A stretch of DNA of 64,000 nt, taken from NCBI RefSeq assembly GCF_000421145.1, contig NZ_ATWH01000012.1, positions 150,125-214,124 on the forward strand, given 5' to 3'. Source of the stretch: Glaciibacter superstes DSM 21135. GTDB taxonomy: Bacteria; Actinomycetota; Actinomycetes; Actinomycetales; Microbacteriaceae. The notes under the pieces are model-generated. The model was not told the DNA's origin. It was given only the letters and a program-made list of their open reading frames with translations, and made no database searches. Numbering within the stretch: the stretch's first letter is position 1; the number at the start of each line of letters is the position of its first letter. A program made the position numbers and the translations under genes. Positions 34,881-45,253 of this stretch are shown piece after piece.

Positions 34881-35888
34881 TCAGGCACCGGCGATGTCGC
34901 GCCCGCCTGCGCCATCAACTTGTGCAACATCCACCTGCGCAGCATCAACCTGCGCAGCATCAACCTGCGCAGCAAGCTGGCGCAGGGTGGCCGCAACGGC
35001 GGGGATGCGGTCGGCGCCGACCGCGGTGACGGCATGCAGTGTGCGGGAATCGCCTCCCGTCGTCGGCAGTATCGCTACTCCAGACCGCACCCCGACCGTG
35101 CCGATGGCCAGAACCGGCAGCATGGCGACGCCGATCCCCGACTCGACCAGCCCGAGGACGGCGGCGACGTTGTCTGTTTCAAAGGAGATGCGCGGCGTGA
35201 ACCCTCGACGATCGCAAAGTTGGAGCAGGTGGCCGCGACACCTGGGGCACCCGCCGATCCAGTTCTCACCGGCGAGGTCTGCGAGCTCCACAGCTGCAAC
35301 AGCCGCCAATCGGTGCCCCACCGGGAGAACGATCCGCATCCCGTCTTTCCCGAGTGTGCGCACGGAGAGTCCGTGTGCGCTCTCCCGGTGCGGATCAACC
35401 CGGTCTCCCGGATAACTGAAGGTGATGGCGAGGTCGGCGCGGTTCTCCCTGACCGTCTGAACCGCCTCCGGGGGCTCTGCCTCGACATAGGTGATCGTGA
35501 TTCCGGGATGCGTTTGGGCGATCCGCGAGAGGAGCCCCGGCACGATCGCGGCAGACGCAGACGGGAATGCCGCGATGCGCACCAGTCCAGACCGCAGGCC
35601 TCGAAGTTCGGTGAGTTCCCCCGCGGCGGCGTCGAGGGCCATGGTCACGGTGATCGCATGCCGCGCCAGGATCTCGCCTGCTTCGGTGAGACGCACACCT
35701 CGTCCGGCTCGCTCGACCACCGGCATCCCGAGTCGTCCTTCCAGCCGTTTGAGCTGCTGGCTCACAGCAGGCTGGCTGTAACCGAGGGCTGCAGCGGCGG
35801 CCGTCATCGACCCGAGCTCTGAAACCGCCCGCACCACACGCAGCGCGCGGGCATCAAGATCGGGTTCATCACTCGGGAGCAGAGTCAC
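34881..35888 (-). CDS. LysR-family transcriptional regulator
   Basis: A 335-residue regulator. The N-terminal winged helix-turn-helix (about 15-75) has SMTAAAAALGYSQPAVSQQLKRLE-type spacing, followed by a linker helix and the periplasmic-binding-like effector domain. GGCPRCRGH in the effector domain is an unusual CxxC. The C-terminus ends in four QVDAA-like pentapeptides from a 15-bp DNA repeat, atypical for LysR. It is divergent from the class V aminotransferase gene 81 bp away, which is therefore the likely target. The mRNA appears leaderless. The effector is unknown. Confidence 0.88.
   Translation of the reverse strand: MTLLPSDEPDLDARALRVVRAVSELGSMTAAAAALGYSQPAVSQQLKRLEGRLGMPVVERAGRGVRLTEAGEILARHAITVTMALDAAAGELTELRGLRSGLVRIAAFPSASAAIVPGLLSRIAQTHPGITITYVEAEPPEAVQTVRENRADLAITFSYPGDRVDPHRESAHGLSVRTLGKDGMRIVLPVGHRLAAVAAVELADLAGENWIGGCPRCRGHLLQLCDRRGFTPRISFETDNVAAVLGLVESGIGVAMLPVLAIGTVGVRSGVAILPTTGGDSRTLHAVTAVGADRIPAVAATLRQLAAQVDAAQVDAAQVDVAQVDGAGGRDIAGA
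34906..34980 (+). repeat. 15-bp tandem repeat in the LysR C-terminus
   Basis: About five units related to TGCGCAGCATCAACC, two of them identical (34936-34950 and 34951-34965). On the minus strand they encode Ala-Gln-Val-Asp-Ala pentapeptides at the very end of the regulator. Confidence 0.85.
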
Positions 35889-35894
35889 TTTTGA

Positions 35895-35900
35895 ATCATA
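35895..35900 (-). promoter_or_regulatory. -10 element for leaderless LysR mRNA
   Basis: TATGAT on the minus strand, separated from the GTG start by TCAAAA (6 nt). The predicted transcription start coincides with the GTG, and no ribosome site is present. Confidence 0.6.
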
Positions 35901-35969
35901 ACTCTGACTTATTGTTCTGATGGCATACTGGGCATTGTTGAATGTGTCGATCGCGCACAGGCTGGATGT

Positions 35970-37064
35970 ATGGCCACCTCATCCCTTCTCTCCGACTCCA
36001 CTTTCCTCTCCACCTCCGTCTCCACCATCGCCGACGCCACCACCGAGTTCGCTGCGGGCCGCGGCTACCTCTCTGCCTGCACCCTCGGGCTGCCGACCAG
36101 GGGAACCGTCGCGGCGATCACCGCCGACACCGCGACCTGGGCGGCCGGCCAGGCCAGTGCTGCCGGCTACGGGGCAACCGCTGAGCGCGCCAGGGCCGCA
36201 TACGCCGGCATCGTCGGAGTGGATGTCGATCGCGTGGCGATCGGGTCCCAGACATCCGTCATGGCGGGCATGATCGCCTCGTCAGTGCCAGACGGAGCCG
36301 AAGTGCTCTGTGTCGACGGCGACTTCAGCTCCATCGTCTTCCCGTTCCTGGCGCAGAGCCATCGCGGGGTGACGGTGCGCCACGTGCCGCTGCACGCTCT
36401 GGCAGAGAACATCACCGGCTCCACCTGGCTGGTCGCCTTCTCGCTCGTTCAGTCGGCCACCGGCGCCATCGCAGAAGCAGATGACATCGTGAGCGCAGCG
36501 CGCACCCATGGCACGCACACATTCTGCGACACCACCCAGGCCGTCGGCTGGCTTCCGGTGGATGCGTCGCGCTTCGACGCAACGGCATGCCACGCCTACA
36601 AGTGGCTGTGCTCGCCTCGCGGGGCGGCCTTCCTCACGGTGTCAGAGGATTTCGCTCCGTTGTTGCGACCGGTGCAGGCCGGCTGGTATGCCGGTGACGA
36701 CCCGTGGGGCTCCTGCTACGGCCCGGCCATGAACCTGGCGACGGATGCGCGCCGCTTCGATGTCTCCCCCGCCTGGCAGGCGTGGGTCGGCGCCGCTGCG
36801 GCCCTCGACTTCTTCGCGCAACTCGACATCGTCGCCGTTCGTGAGCACAATGTCGGCCTCGGGAACGCGCTGTCAGATGGGCTCGGACTGGATCGCCGCA
36901 ACCAGGCCATCGTCACCTGGCCGGATGTCGACGGCTCGGCATTCGCGCGCATCAGCGCAGCCGGGATCATCGCGTCCAGTCGTGCAGGGCGGGCGCGGGC
37001 GGCGTTCCACCTCTGGAACGACGAGGAAGACGTCGATCTGCTGCTCGCCGCGCTGCGCCGCTGA
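35970..37064 (+). CDS. Class V aminotransferase-fold PLP enzyme
   Basis: A 364-residue PLP enzyme of the NifS/isopenicillin epimerase-like class V group. The PLP lysine is in HAYKWLCSPRGAA, the cofactor Asp is in FCDTTQAVGW, and SQTSVMAGMIAS lies near the phosphate site. The residue at the usual desulfurase cysteine loop is not evident, so a lyase, epimerase or aminotransferase role is equally possible. The ATG at 35970 lies 81 bp from a divergent LysR gene, its probable regulator. The next gene is convergent, 9 bp away. Confidence 0.8.
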   Translation: MATSSLLSDSTFLSTSVSTIADATTEFAAGRGYLSACTLGLPTRGTVAAITADTATWAAGQASAAGYGATAERARAAYAGIVGVDVDRVAIGSQTSVMAGMIASSVPDGAEVLCVDGDFSSIVFPFLAQSHRGVTVRHVPLHALAENITGSTWLVAFSLVQSATGAIAEADDIVSAARTHGTHTFCDTTQAVGWLPVDASRFDATACHAYKWLCSPRGAAFLTVSEDFAPLLRPVQAGWYAGDDPWGSCYGPAMNLATDARRFDVSPAWQAWVGAAAALDFFAQLDIVAVREHNVGLGNALSDGLGLDRRNQAIVTWPDVDGSAFARISAAGIIASSRAGRARAAFHLWNDEEDVDLLLAALRR

Positions 37065-37073
37065 AACACGCGC

Positions 37074-37838
37074 TCAGGCGCGGCGAACCGGGTTCGACAG
37101 GACGCCGAGCCCGGTGATCTCCACTTCGACCGTGTCGCCGTCAACGATGGGCCCAACACCGGCCGGTGTGCCTGTGAGCACAACATCGCCGGGCAGCAGG
37201 GTCCAGACGCTCGACGCGTAAGCGACGATGTCGGCAACAGAGTGCACCATGTCGCTGAGTGAACCCGACTGGCGCACCTCGCCGTTCACTCTGGTCTCCA
37301 GCGTTGCGCCCTCGAACTCGAACTCCGTGTCGATGACAGGACCAAGGGGGCAGAAGGTGTCGAATCCCTTGGCTCGTGCCCACTGGCCATCGCGTTTCTG
37401 CAGGTCACGCGCCGTCACGTCGTTCGCGATCGAGTACCCGAAAATCGCATCCAGTGCGCCTGCGGCATCGACATTCTTCGCGATCGACCCGATGATCACC
37501 GCCAGCTCGCCCTCGTGCTCGACCCTATCGCTCTGCGGTGGAAGCACAATCGCGTCACCAGGACCGATCACCGCGGTATTGGGCTTGAGGAAAAGCAGCG
37601 GCTCTGCCGGCGCCTCCCCGCCCATCTCCGACGCGTGTTCGCGGTAATTCTTACCGACGGCCGCAACCTTCGATCGCGGGATGACCGGTGCGAGCAGCTT
37701 GACCTCTTCCAGCGGAACCCGCTCGCCCGTTGGCTCGTAGCCCGCGAACATCGGGTCGCCCTTCAGTACGACAAGGCTGTCTTCGTCGATGATGCCGAAC
37801 GCGATAGCACCCTCGTGGCTGAATCGTGCGATCTTCAT
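37074..37838 (-). CDS. Fumarylacetoacetate hydrolase family protein
   Basis: A 254-residue FAH-fold hydrolase/isomerase, probably acting on an acylpyruvate or similar C-C bond. Metal ligands lie in [13 protein letters not shown] (the E-x-E pair) and [23 protein letters not shown] and LTGTPAGVG are family signatures. It is the last gene of leuB-ilvE-FAH, overlapping ilvE by 4 bp. This linkage to branched-chain amino acid genes is common in actinobacteria, but the substrate is unproven. Confidence 0.85.
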   Translation of the reverse strand: MKIARFSHEGAIAFGIIDEDSLVVLKGDPMFAGYEPTGERVPLEEVKLLAPVIPRSKVAAVGKNYREHASEMGGEAPAEPLLFLKPNTAVIGPGDAIVLPPQSDRVEHEGELAVIIGSIAKNVDAAGALDAIFGYSIANDVTARDLQKRDGQWARAKGFDTFCPLGPVIDTEFEFEGATLETRVNGEVRQSGSLSDMVHSVADIVAYASSVWTLLPGDVVLTGTPAGVGPIVDGDTVEVEITGLGVLSNPVRRA

Positions 37839-39004
37839 GCCTGTCCGTCCAGTTGTGTCATCCAGCCGTGCCGGTCAGGCAGGCGTCCGTATTGAATGTC
37901 GGTGAGTTCCTGCCGCAGTGACATCGTGATCGCGCCAGCCGGGGCATCCGGGTCGCCGATTTCGATCGTCTCGCTCTTGAGCTGGGAAATCGGCGTGACG
38001 ACGGCTGCAGTGCCGCAAGCGAAGACCTCGGTGATGGCACCGGATGCGACGCCACTCTGCCACTCGTCGATGGTCACGTCCCGCTCTTCCACCGTCATGC
38101 CCCGGTCCCTGGCCAGCTGCAGGATGCTGTCTCTGGTGACACCTTCAAGGATGGTGCCGGTCAGCCGAGGGGTCACGATCCGGTCGGTGCCGTGCACAAA
38201 CATCACGTTCATGCCGCCGAGTTCGTCGATGTGGGTTCCCGTCTCGCCGTCGAGGAAGAGCACCTGTGCGCATCCGTTCTCGTACGCCTCCATCTGCGGC
38301 AGCAGCGACGCAGCGTAGTTGCCGCCGCACTTGGCCGAACCGGTGCCACCGCGTCCGGCGCGGGAGTATTCGGTCGACAGCCAGATCTTCACCGGTGCGA
38401 CGCCGTCGGCGAAGTAGGCGCCGGCCGGGCTGGCGATCACATAGAAGGCGACGGTCTGCGCAGCACGCACACCGAGGAAATTCTCGTTCGCGATCATGAA
38501 CGGACGCAGGTACAGGCTGGTCTCCGGCGCTGACGGAACCCAGTTGCCGTCGACCGCGACGATCTGTCTGATCGCTTCGATGAAGTCTTCGGCGGCGAGT
38601 TCTGGAAGCGCAAGCCGGTGGGCAGAACGCTGCAGTCGCTTCGCGTTGCGCTCCGGCCGGAACGTCCAGATCGAGCCGCCTTCGTGACGGTAGGCCTTCA
38701 GCCCCTCGAAGATCTCCTGCGCATAGTGGAGAACAGCTGAAGCCGGGTCGATCTGCAGGGGCCCGTATGGGGTGACGCGTGCATCGTGCCAGCCGTCTTC
38801 GATACCCCAGTCGATCGTGACCATGTGATCGGTGAAGTGCTTGCCGAATCCCGGGTCCGCCAGGATCGCCTCACGTTCCGCCGCAGCGCGCGCGGTTGTC
38901 GAGGGGGTGAGGGTGAATTTCAGCGGGTAGGTTGTGGCGCCCTGCGTTTGTGCGGTAGGTGTTGCTGGGGTGCGCGCCTCTGTGCGTGCTTCTGTTGTGC
39001 TCAT
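37835..39004 (-). CDS. ilvE: Branched-chain amino acid aminotransferase
   Basis: Class IV PLP aminotransferase doing the last step of Leu, Ile and Val synthesis with glutamate as donor. The PLP lysine is in [15 protein letters not shown], RFDxH-type substrate residues are replaced by the [17 protein letters not shown] block, and [16 protein letters not shown] is the C-terminal signature. The 389 residues include about 25 extra Ala/Thr residues at the N-terminus. It overlaps leuB (4 bp) upstream and the FAH gene (4 bp) downstream, so three genes form one tightly coupled operon. Confidence 0.95.
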   Translation of the reverse strand: MSTTEARTEARTPATPTAQTQGATTYPLKFTLTPSTTARAAAEREAILADPGFGKHFTDHMVTIDWGIEDGWHDARVTPYGPLQIDPASAVLHYAQEIFEGLKAYRHEGGSIWTFRPERNAKRLQRSAHRLALPELAAEDFIEAIRQIVAVDGNWVPSAPETSLYLRPFMIANENFLGVRAAQTVAFYVIASPAGAYFADGVAPVKIWLSTEYSRAGRGGTGSAKCGGNYAASLLPQMEAYENGCAQVLFLDGETGTHIDELGGMNVMFVHGTDRIVTPRLTGTILEGVTRDSILQLARDRGMTVEERDVTIDEWQSGVASGAITEVFACGTAAVVTPISQLKSETIEIGDPDAPAGAITMSLRQELTDIQYGRLPDRHGWMTQLDGQA

Positions 39005-40083
39005 TGGAGTCCCTTGTCTGTCAGTCGGGTGACGATGGCGTCGCCGACGGCGGCCGTGCCGCGCGGTTTCGCATCGTCACCGGTGCCCGTGCGTGCGGCG
39101 ATGTCGGCTGTGACGGCCGCGTTCACCCGGTCGGCGGCCTCCGGCAGACCAAGGTGGTCAAGGAGCAGCGCAACCGAGAGAATGGCCGCCGTCGGGTCGG
39201 CCAGTTGTTGGCCCGCAATGTCGGGAGCCGATCCGTGAACCGGTTCGAACATGCTGGGGAATCGGCCGTCCGGGTTGATATTTCCGGATGCCGCGAGGCC
39301 GATGCCACCGCTGATAGCGGCCGCGAGATCGGTCAGGATGTCGCCAAAGAGGTTGTCCGTGACGATGACGTCAAATCTACTCGGTTTTGTGACCAGGAAT
39401 ATCGTTGCAGCGTCGACATGAAGGTAATCGACGGCCACGTCGGGGTATTCGGCGGCGATCGTGTTCACCGTGCGTTGCCAGAGGCTGCCGGAGAAGACCA
39501 GCACATTCGTCTTGTGCACCAGTGTCAGCTTCTTGCGGGGCCGTGCCAGTGCCGTTTCGAAGGCAAATCGCACGACGCGTTCCACCCCGTATGCGGTGTT
39601 GACTGAGACCTCGTTCGCCACCTCGTGCACCGTGCCCTGGCGAATCGACCCGCCGTTGCCGACGTATGGGCCTTCTGTGCCCTCGCGCACAACGATGAAG
39701 TCCACCTCACCCGGGTTCGCGAGTGGACTGGCAACACCGGGGAAGAGCCGGCTCGGTCTCAGGTTCACGTAATGGTCGAGCGAGAAGCGCAGTTTCAGGA
39801 GCAGTCCGCGTTCGATATTCGCGTTCGCCAGTCGCGGGTCTCCCGGCACTCCCCCGACGGCACCCAGCAAAATGGCATCGTGTGCACTGATCGCGCGCAG
39901 GTCGTCATCGGTGAGAACCTCACCGGTCTCCAGGAACCGCCCGGCTCCGAGTGAGAAATGCGTCTTCTCGATGGTGACGTCGTCTGTAGCCGTGACAGCG
40001 TCTAGAACCCTCACCGCTTCGGCAACGACCTCTGGGCCGATCCCGTCTCCGGGGATGAGCGCGAGTTTAATGTGGCGTGGCAT
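39001..40083 (-). CDS. leuB: 3-isopropylmalate dehydrogenase
   Basis: Oxidatively decarboxylates 3-isopropylmalate to 2-ketoisocaproate with NAD+ in leucine synthesis, using the LeuCD product. Motifs: [10 protein letters not shown] at the N-terminus, NLFGDILTD for the metal-binding aspartates, and [12 protein letters not shown] near the NAD site. It has 360 residues, normal length. ATG start at 40083, with a good promoter about 75 bp upstream. It heads the leuB-ilvE-FAH operon. Confidence 0.95.
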   Translation of the reverse strand: MPRHIKLALIPGDGIGPEVVAEAVRVLDAVTATDDVTIEKTHFSLGAGRFLETGEVLTDDDLRAISAHDAILLGAVGGVPGDPRLANANIERGLLLKLRFSLDHYVNLRPSRLFPGVASPLANPGEVDFIVVREGTEGPYVGNGGSIRQGTVHEVANEVSVNTAYGVERVVRFAFETALARPRKKLTLVHKTNVLVFSGSLWQRTVNTIAAEYPDVAVDYLHVDAATIFLVTKPSRFDVIVTDNLFGDILTDLAAAISGGIGLAASGNINPDGRFPSMFEPVHGSAPDIAGQQLADPTAAILSVALLLDHLGLPEAADRVNAAVTADIAARTGTGDDAKPRGTAAVGDAIVTRLTDKGLQ

Positions 40084-40142
40084 GCGGCTCCGTGTGTCTG
40101 TGCTCTCGAAGTACCTGTGCTTCGATTCTGGCGATTCCTGTA

Positions 40143-40170
40143 GTTAGACACTACTGCCGCAGGTGATAAT
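40143..40170 (+). promoter_or_regulatory. Candidate promoter of the DUF6458 gene
   Basis: GTTAGA (40143-40148), a 16-nt spacer, then GATAAT (40165-40170) on the plus strand, about 45 nt before the ATG. It overlaps the leuB promoter on the other strand. Confidence 0.4.
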
Positions 40171-40195
40171 GCCTAAGCTGGGCACTACCTGACAA
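40166..40195 (-). promoter_or_regulatory. Promoter of the leuB-ilvE-FAH operon
   Basis: On the minus strand TTGTCA (40195-40190), an 18-nt spacer, then CATTAT (40171-40166), followed by a leader of about 75 nt. It overlaps the candidate -10 (GATAAT, 40165-40170) of the divergent DUF6458 gene, so the two promoters may compete. Confidence 0.6.
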
Positions 40196-40214
40196 CTAAA
40201 GAAAGCAGGTCATC

Positions 40215-40466
40215 ATGAGCCTCGGATTCGGCATCTTCCTGTTCGTCGTCGGCGCGATCCTCGTATGGGCGCTCAATTTCTCCGTCGACTGGATCGACCT
40301 GGACCTGGTCGGCTACATCCTGATGGGCGCAGGAGTTGTGATCATCATCCTCGGCATTGTGCTCATCACCCGGAAGCGCAGCACCGTCAGCACCACCCGC
40401 AGCCTGAACGATCCGGTCAACGGTGAGCAGGTCACCCGCAGGGAAGACTCGACCGACGGCCTCTGA
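40215..40466 (+). CDS. Small two-helix membrane protein, DUF6458
   Basis: An 83-residue protein with two hydrophobic helices (about 4-21 and 29-51) separated by the acidic VDWIDLDLVG loop, then a basic, Thr/Ser-rich cytosolic tail. This pattern matches the DUF6458 family found in Microbacteriaceae. The function is unknown. The ATG at 40215 follows AGCAGG. The gene is divergent from leuB and convergent with serA, 23 bp away. Confidence 0.8.
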   Translation: MSLGFGIFLFVVGAILVWALNFSVDWIDLDLVGYILMGAGVVIIILGIVLITRKRSTVSTTRSLNDPVNGEQVTRREDSTDGL

Positions 40467-40489
40467 CCGACGGCTACCGACGCGAAGCG

Positions 40490-42082
<1,593 letters not shown>

Positions 42083-42186
42083 TAAAACGGATCCTCCGAG
42101 TGCGTTGTGACACAGAACATGCGCCGCGACCACGGGGCGCCAGATATGAAAACACTCTACTGGCTGGAAAGGAGGCGACGAGCCGC

Positions 42187-42573
42187 ATGACGTTCTTAGT
42201 CGTCCAGACCGTGTTGCGCATCCTTCTGGCGCTGGTCTTCATCGGAATGGGGGTCTCCCATTTTCTTCCGGCCTCGCGGCGCACGATGGCAGCGACGATC
42301 CCGCCGAGGTTGCGGTGGACCGGCCTGCTGAGACCGCGCAATCTCGTCATCTTCACCGGTGTCTGTGAGATCGCAGGCGGGCTCGGTCTGCTGTTCCCGC
42401 CGACGACGGTGCTCGCGGGGATCTGCCTGATCGTGTTTCTTGCCGCGGTCTTTCCCGCCAACGCCTATGCCGCGCACCACCGCGAACGGTTCGGACGGGT
42501 CGCGACTCCCCTCGTTCCGCGGCTCATCGGCCAACTCGTGCTGATGGCGCTGATCGTGCTCGCGATCCTCTAG
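42187..42573 (+). CDS. DoxX-family membrane protein
   Basis: A 128-residue protein with four hydrophobic helices. The N-terminal helix is followed by GVSHFLPASRR and a conserved FTGVCEIAGGLGLLFP block, the DoxX pattern. DoxX-like proteins are linked to membrane redox or quinone functions; no specific role can be given. AAAGGAGG lies upstream of the ATG at 42187. It is divergent from serA across 104 bp and convergent with a GNAT gene. Confidence 0.8.
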   Translation: MTFLVVQTVLRILLALVFIGMGVSHFLPASRRTMAATIPPRLRWTGLLRPRNLVIFTGVCEIAGGLGLLFPPTTVLAGICLIVFLAAVFPANAYAAHHRERFGRVATPLVPRLIGQLVLMALIVLAIL

Positions 42574-42626
42574 CGCTATTTCGACGATGATCGTGGTGAT
42601 TCGGTAGTCGCGGACCTGGTGAGTGC

Positions 42627-43088
42627 TTACCTGGGTCGCAGGGAGCGGGTCCAGGCAACCTCTCTGTCGAGTTGCCCAGACTCTACGAAGAGACGGACCT
42701 GATGGGTGCTGGCCAGCGCGTGGGCAAGTTCATCACGACTGGCCGGCTCAAAGCCGAGTTTTTGCCAAAACAGCCCCGAGCGCCGACTGAAAAGCCACGC
42801 CTGCTGTGCTCCGTATTCCATTGCCCGCGCCAGGGCGAACAGGGCCAGAGTCGTGCCCTCGCCTGCCCGCTGCGCAGAATGATGAACCGCCACGCTCCGA
42901 ATGAGTACGTGCTCCCGATCATCGCTGAGTTCGAATCCCGTGCTCGCGACGATCTCGCCGGCGGCATCCCGTTCGATCCAGATCTGCACCGTGGGCGAGT
43001 CCAGCCCGCTGAGCGTCAGATCCACGTGGCGAAGGAACTCGGTCACGTCAGTGATGTCGTCTGGCAAAGCGAGCACGAGGGAAGACAC
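42627..43088 (-). CDS. GNAT-family N-acetyltransferase
   Basis: A 153-residue single-domain acetyltransferase. The acetyl-CoA strand and loop are at about 60-85 (LIRSVAVHHSAQRAGEGTTLAL, where the usual Q/R-x-x-G-x-G/A loop reads QRAGEG), and WLFSRRSGLFWQKLGFEPA is the typical C-terminal block. The substrate is unknown. It is divergent from the 2H phosphoesterase gene by about 70 bp and convergent with the DoxX gene. Confidence 0.78.
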   Translation of the reverse strand: MSSLVLALPDDITDVTEFLRHVDLTLSGLDSPTVQIWIERDAAGEIVASTGFELSDDREHVLIRSVAVHHSAQRAGEGTTLALFALARAMEYGAQQAWLFSRRSGLFWQKLGFEPASRDELAHALASTHQVRLFVESGQLDREVAWTRSLRPR

Positions 43089-43158
43089 CCGACCAAGGTT
43101 ACTGGCGGTTCGACGGGGCCGCTTTCTGCTCCGGGCATGGATAGGTCATCATGTAGTC

Positions 43159-43704
43159 ATGAAGGAGCCCGGCGCAGAAAGTGCGATCGTTGTGGAGTTT
43201 CCCTCATTGGACGAGCACGTGGACAGCTACCGGAATCAGCTGGATCCAAGTCGCGCGTGGGGAATGCCTGCACACGTGACTCTTCTCTATCCGTTCGTTG
43301 CGCCATCCGACCTGAACGAAGAATTCCTGGGTCGCGTCGAGTCTTCGCTGGCAGGCGTCACGCCTTTCGACGTTTCGTTTTTTGAAGTGAAGTGGTTTGG
43401 TGATCAGGTTGTGTGGCTTCATCCATCGCCTTCACTTCCCCTCAAAGTCATGACCGACCGGCTGATGGCCGAGTTTCCCACCCTCAAGCCTTACGGTGGC
43501 GCGATCACTGTACCCATCCCGCATCTCACCGTCGGTGATGGAGCCGACCTCGACAAATTGAAGAGCGTCGCTTCACGTCTGGAAGCGGTTCTGCCCTTAT
43601 CGGCACACGTGACCACAGTCAGCATCATGAGCGGATCCAACTTGCCAAACTCGTGGTCTGTGATCAAACGGATTGAGCTGCTGCCGAATCAGCTCATTCC
43701 TTAG
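43159..43704 (+). CDS. 2H phosphoesterase (2'-5' RNA ligase-like)
   Basis: A 181-residue protein of the 2H superfamily with two H-x-T motifs, HVTLLYPF at about residue 39 and HLTVGDG at about 122, in the expected spacing for a bilobal active site. Family members act on 2'-5' or cyclic phosphodiesters, and the biological substrate here is unknown. ATG start at 43159. Codon use is slightly more AT-rich than the neighbours. It is a single gene, convergent with the membrane-protein pair that follows. Confidence 0.8.
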   Translation: MKEPGAESAIVVEFPSLDEHVDSYRNQLDPSRAWGMPAHVTLLYPFVAPSDLNEEFLGRVESSLAGVTPFDVSFFEVKWFGDQVVWLHPSPSLPLKVMTDRLMAEFPTLKPYGGAITVPIPHLTVGDGADLDKLKSVASRLEAVLPLSAHVTTVSIMSGSNLPNSWSVIKRIELLPNQLIP

Positions 43705-43729
43705 AGTTCGCCATGGGAAGCGAGCAAAG

Positions 43730-44080
43730 TCAGACGATGAGGCTGCCGAGGCCGAATAGCGCGTAGATGTCGAGCGAGAGCACCGCTACCAGGCACAATC
43801 CGGTCAGCAAGAGAAGAATGCGAGCGCGCGGGCCGCGATTGCGCCCGAGCCACGCCGCAGCCGCGTAAACCACGAACGGCAACAGAACGCCAACGATCAG
43901 CACGGTCCAGCCGAAAGCGCTCAACTGGGTGTCTAGCGAGCCGGCTGCCACGTTCAGCCCGACCAAATTACCGATGGCCTCCCACACGTCATAGACATAG
44001 AACAGCCCGAACACGGCTGCGATCGTCACAGCAGACCACAGCGGCGTGCGTCGCTTCACGGCCGCCTCCTGCGCCGTCAT
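43730..44080 (-). CDS. Conserved membrane protein, three to four helices
   Basis: A 116-residue protein with hydrophobic helices at about 15-32, 50-75, 85-100 and 103-116. There is no recognised domain. It overlaps the upstream membrane protein gene by 4 bp, and its helices resemble that protein's C-terminal half, so the pair may be a duplication working together. Microbacteriaceae have similar pairs. Function unknown. Confidence 0.65.
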   Translation of the reverse strand: MTAQEAAVKRRTPLWSAVTIAAVFGLFYVYDVWEAIGNLVGLNVAAGSLDTQLSAFGWTVLIVGVLLPFVVYAAAAWLGRNRGPRARILLLLTGLCLVAVLSLDIYALFGLGSLIV

Positions 44081-44601
44081 GCCGCTGCCCCCGTTCCGAA
44101 GATGAACGGCAGCGGTGCCAGCAACACCACGCCGACCAGAAGCCAAACCACCCGCGCACGCGGACGCCGGGCAGTCAGCCAATAGGTGACCGTGAACCAC
44201 ACGAAGGGCGACGCAACCGCCAGCCACGCCCCGAGCGAGAACATGAACTCGCCGACCGGGTCGGTGATCGGGTTCCCGATCCGCTGCCCGCCGATGAACC
44301 AGCCCACCGTGTAGAGCAGGTAGATCCCGGCGATCACCCCGATTGCGACCAGCGTGAACGAGTTGGTTGCCGCTGCTGCAGGCGAAACGGATGCCTCGGC
44401 ATCCGTCGTCTGCGCCGCGCTTGTGTGTGATTGACCTGCACGAGGCTGATCCGCCCGAGTTTGGCCTGTCTGGGACTCGTCGTTGTGTCTGCCCGCGACA
44501 CTCCACCCTGTCGGCAGCTCCTCGGAGAGAGCACCCGGCACGAGCGTCGGGTCGTCGTCGCCGGCCCAGCTCAGTGCATCGTCGTCGCGATCAGTCGCCA
44601 T
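44077..44601 (-). CDS. Conserved membrane protein with disordered N-terminus
   Basis: A 174-residue protein. The first 80 residues are Asp/Ser/Gln-rich and probably disordered. Helices lie at about 83-102, 118-140 and 150-170. RIGNPITDPVGEFMFSLGAW is the most distinctive conserved-looking loop. It starts about 58 bp from the divergent Moco oxidoreductase gene and overlaps the next membrane gene by 4 bp. Function unknown. Confidence 0.65.
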   Translation of the reverse strand: MATDRDDDALSWAGDDDPTLVPGALSEELPTGWSVAGRHNDESQTGQTRADQPRAGQSHTSAAQTTDAEASVSPAAAATNSFTLVAIGVIAGIYLLYTVGWFIGGQRIGNPITDPVGEFMFSLGAWLAVASPFVWFTVTYWLTARRPRARVVWLLVGVVLLAPLPFIFGTGAAA

Positions 44602-44659
44602 ATGCCTAGATTAGCGAGTACACCCGGCGATAGAGTGATGCCGATCGAAGGAGCACCAG

Positions 44660-45253
44660 ATGGGTATCGTCTCACGCGCTTTCTCAGGCCGCAGTCGCGA
44701 ACACGACCCGAATCTTCCGCCGGGCCAATACCTGACCGAAGACTTCCCAGTGCTCTCCGCAGGCCCGACACCCGAGGTCGACACCGCCGACTGGGAGTTC
44801 ACCATCCGATCGGAATCCGGGCAGGTGCACCGCTGGAGCTGGGATGAGCTGCACGCTCTTCCCATCGACGACGTCGGCACAGACATCCACTGCGTCACCC
44901 GTTGGTCGAAACTCGGCACCTCCTGGCGCGGGGTGTCACTCGACACACTCTTCGCCGATGTCGACACCAGCTTCGAATACGTGATGGCGCACTCCTACGG
45001 GGGCTACACGACGAACGTTCCCCTCGACGACCTGCTTGACGGTAAAGCCTGGATCGCCTTCGAATTCGACGGTGAGGGCCTCGAGCCCGAACACGGCGGC
45101 CCGGCCAGGCTGCTGGTGCCCCATCTCTACTTCTGGAAGAGCGCAAAGTGGATTCGCGGGCTCGTGATGATGGAGGACGACGACCCCGGTTTCTGGGAGC
45201 AGAACGGATACCACATCTACGGTGACCCCTGGCTCGAGCAGCGGTACTGGTGA
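44660..45253 (+). CDS. Molybdopterin-dependent sulfite oxidase-like oxidoreductase
   Basis: A 197-residue soluble protein with the sulfite oxidase/YedY-type Moco fold. The molybdenum-ligating cysteine is in DIHCVTRWSKLG, and GGPARLLVPHLYFWKSAKW is the typical second half. No Tat signal is seen, so it is probably cytosolic, unlike MsrP/YedY. The next gene is a flavin reductase overlapping by 4 bp (GTGA), which should supply electrons. GAAGGAG lies 6 nt before the ATG. The substrate is unknown. Confidence 0.85.
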   Translation: MGIVSRAFSGRSREHDPNLPPGQYLTEDFPVLSAGPTPEVDTADWEFTIRSESGQVHRWSWDELHALPIDDVGTDIHCVTRWSKLGTSWRGVSLDTLFADVDTSFEYVMAHSYGGYTTNVPLDDLLDGKAWIAFEFDGEGLEPEHGGPARLLVPHLYFWKSAKWIRGLVMMEDDDPGFWEQNGYHIYGDPWLEQRYW

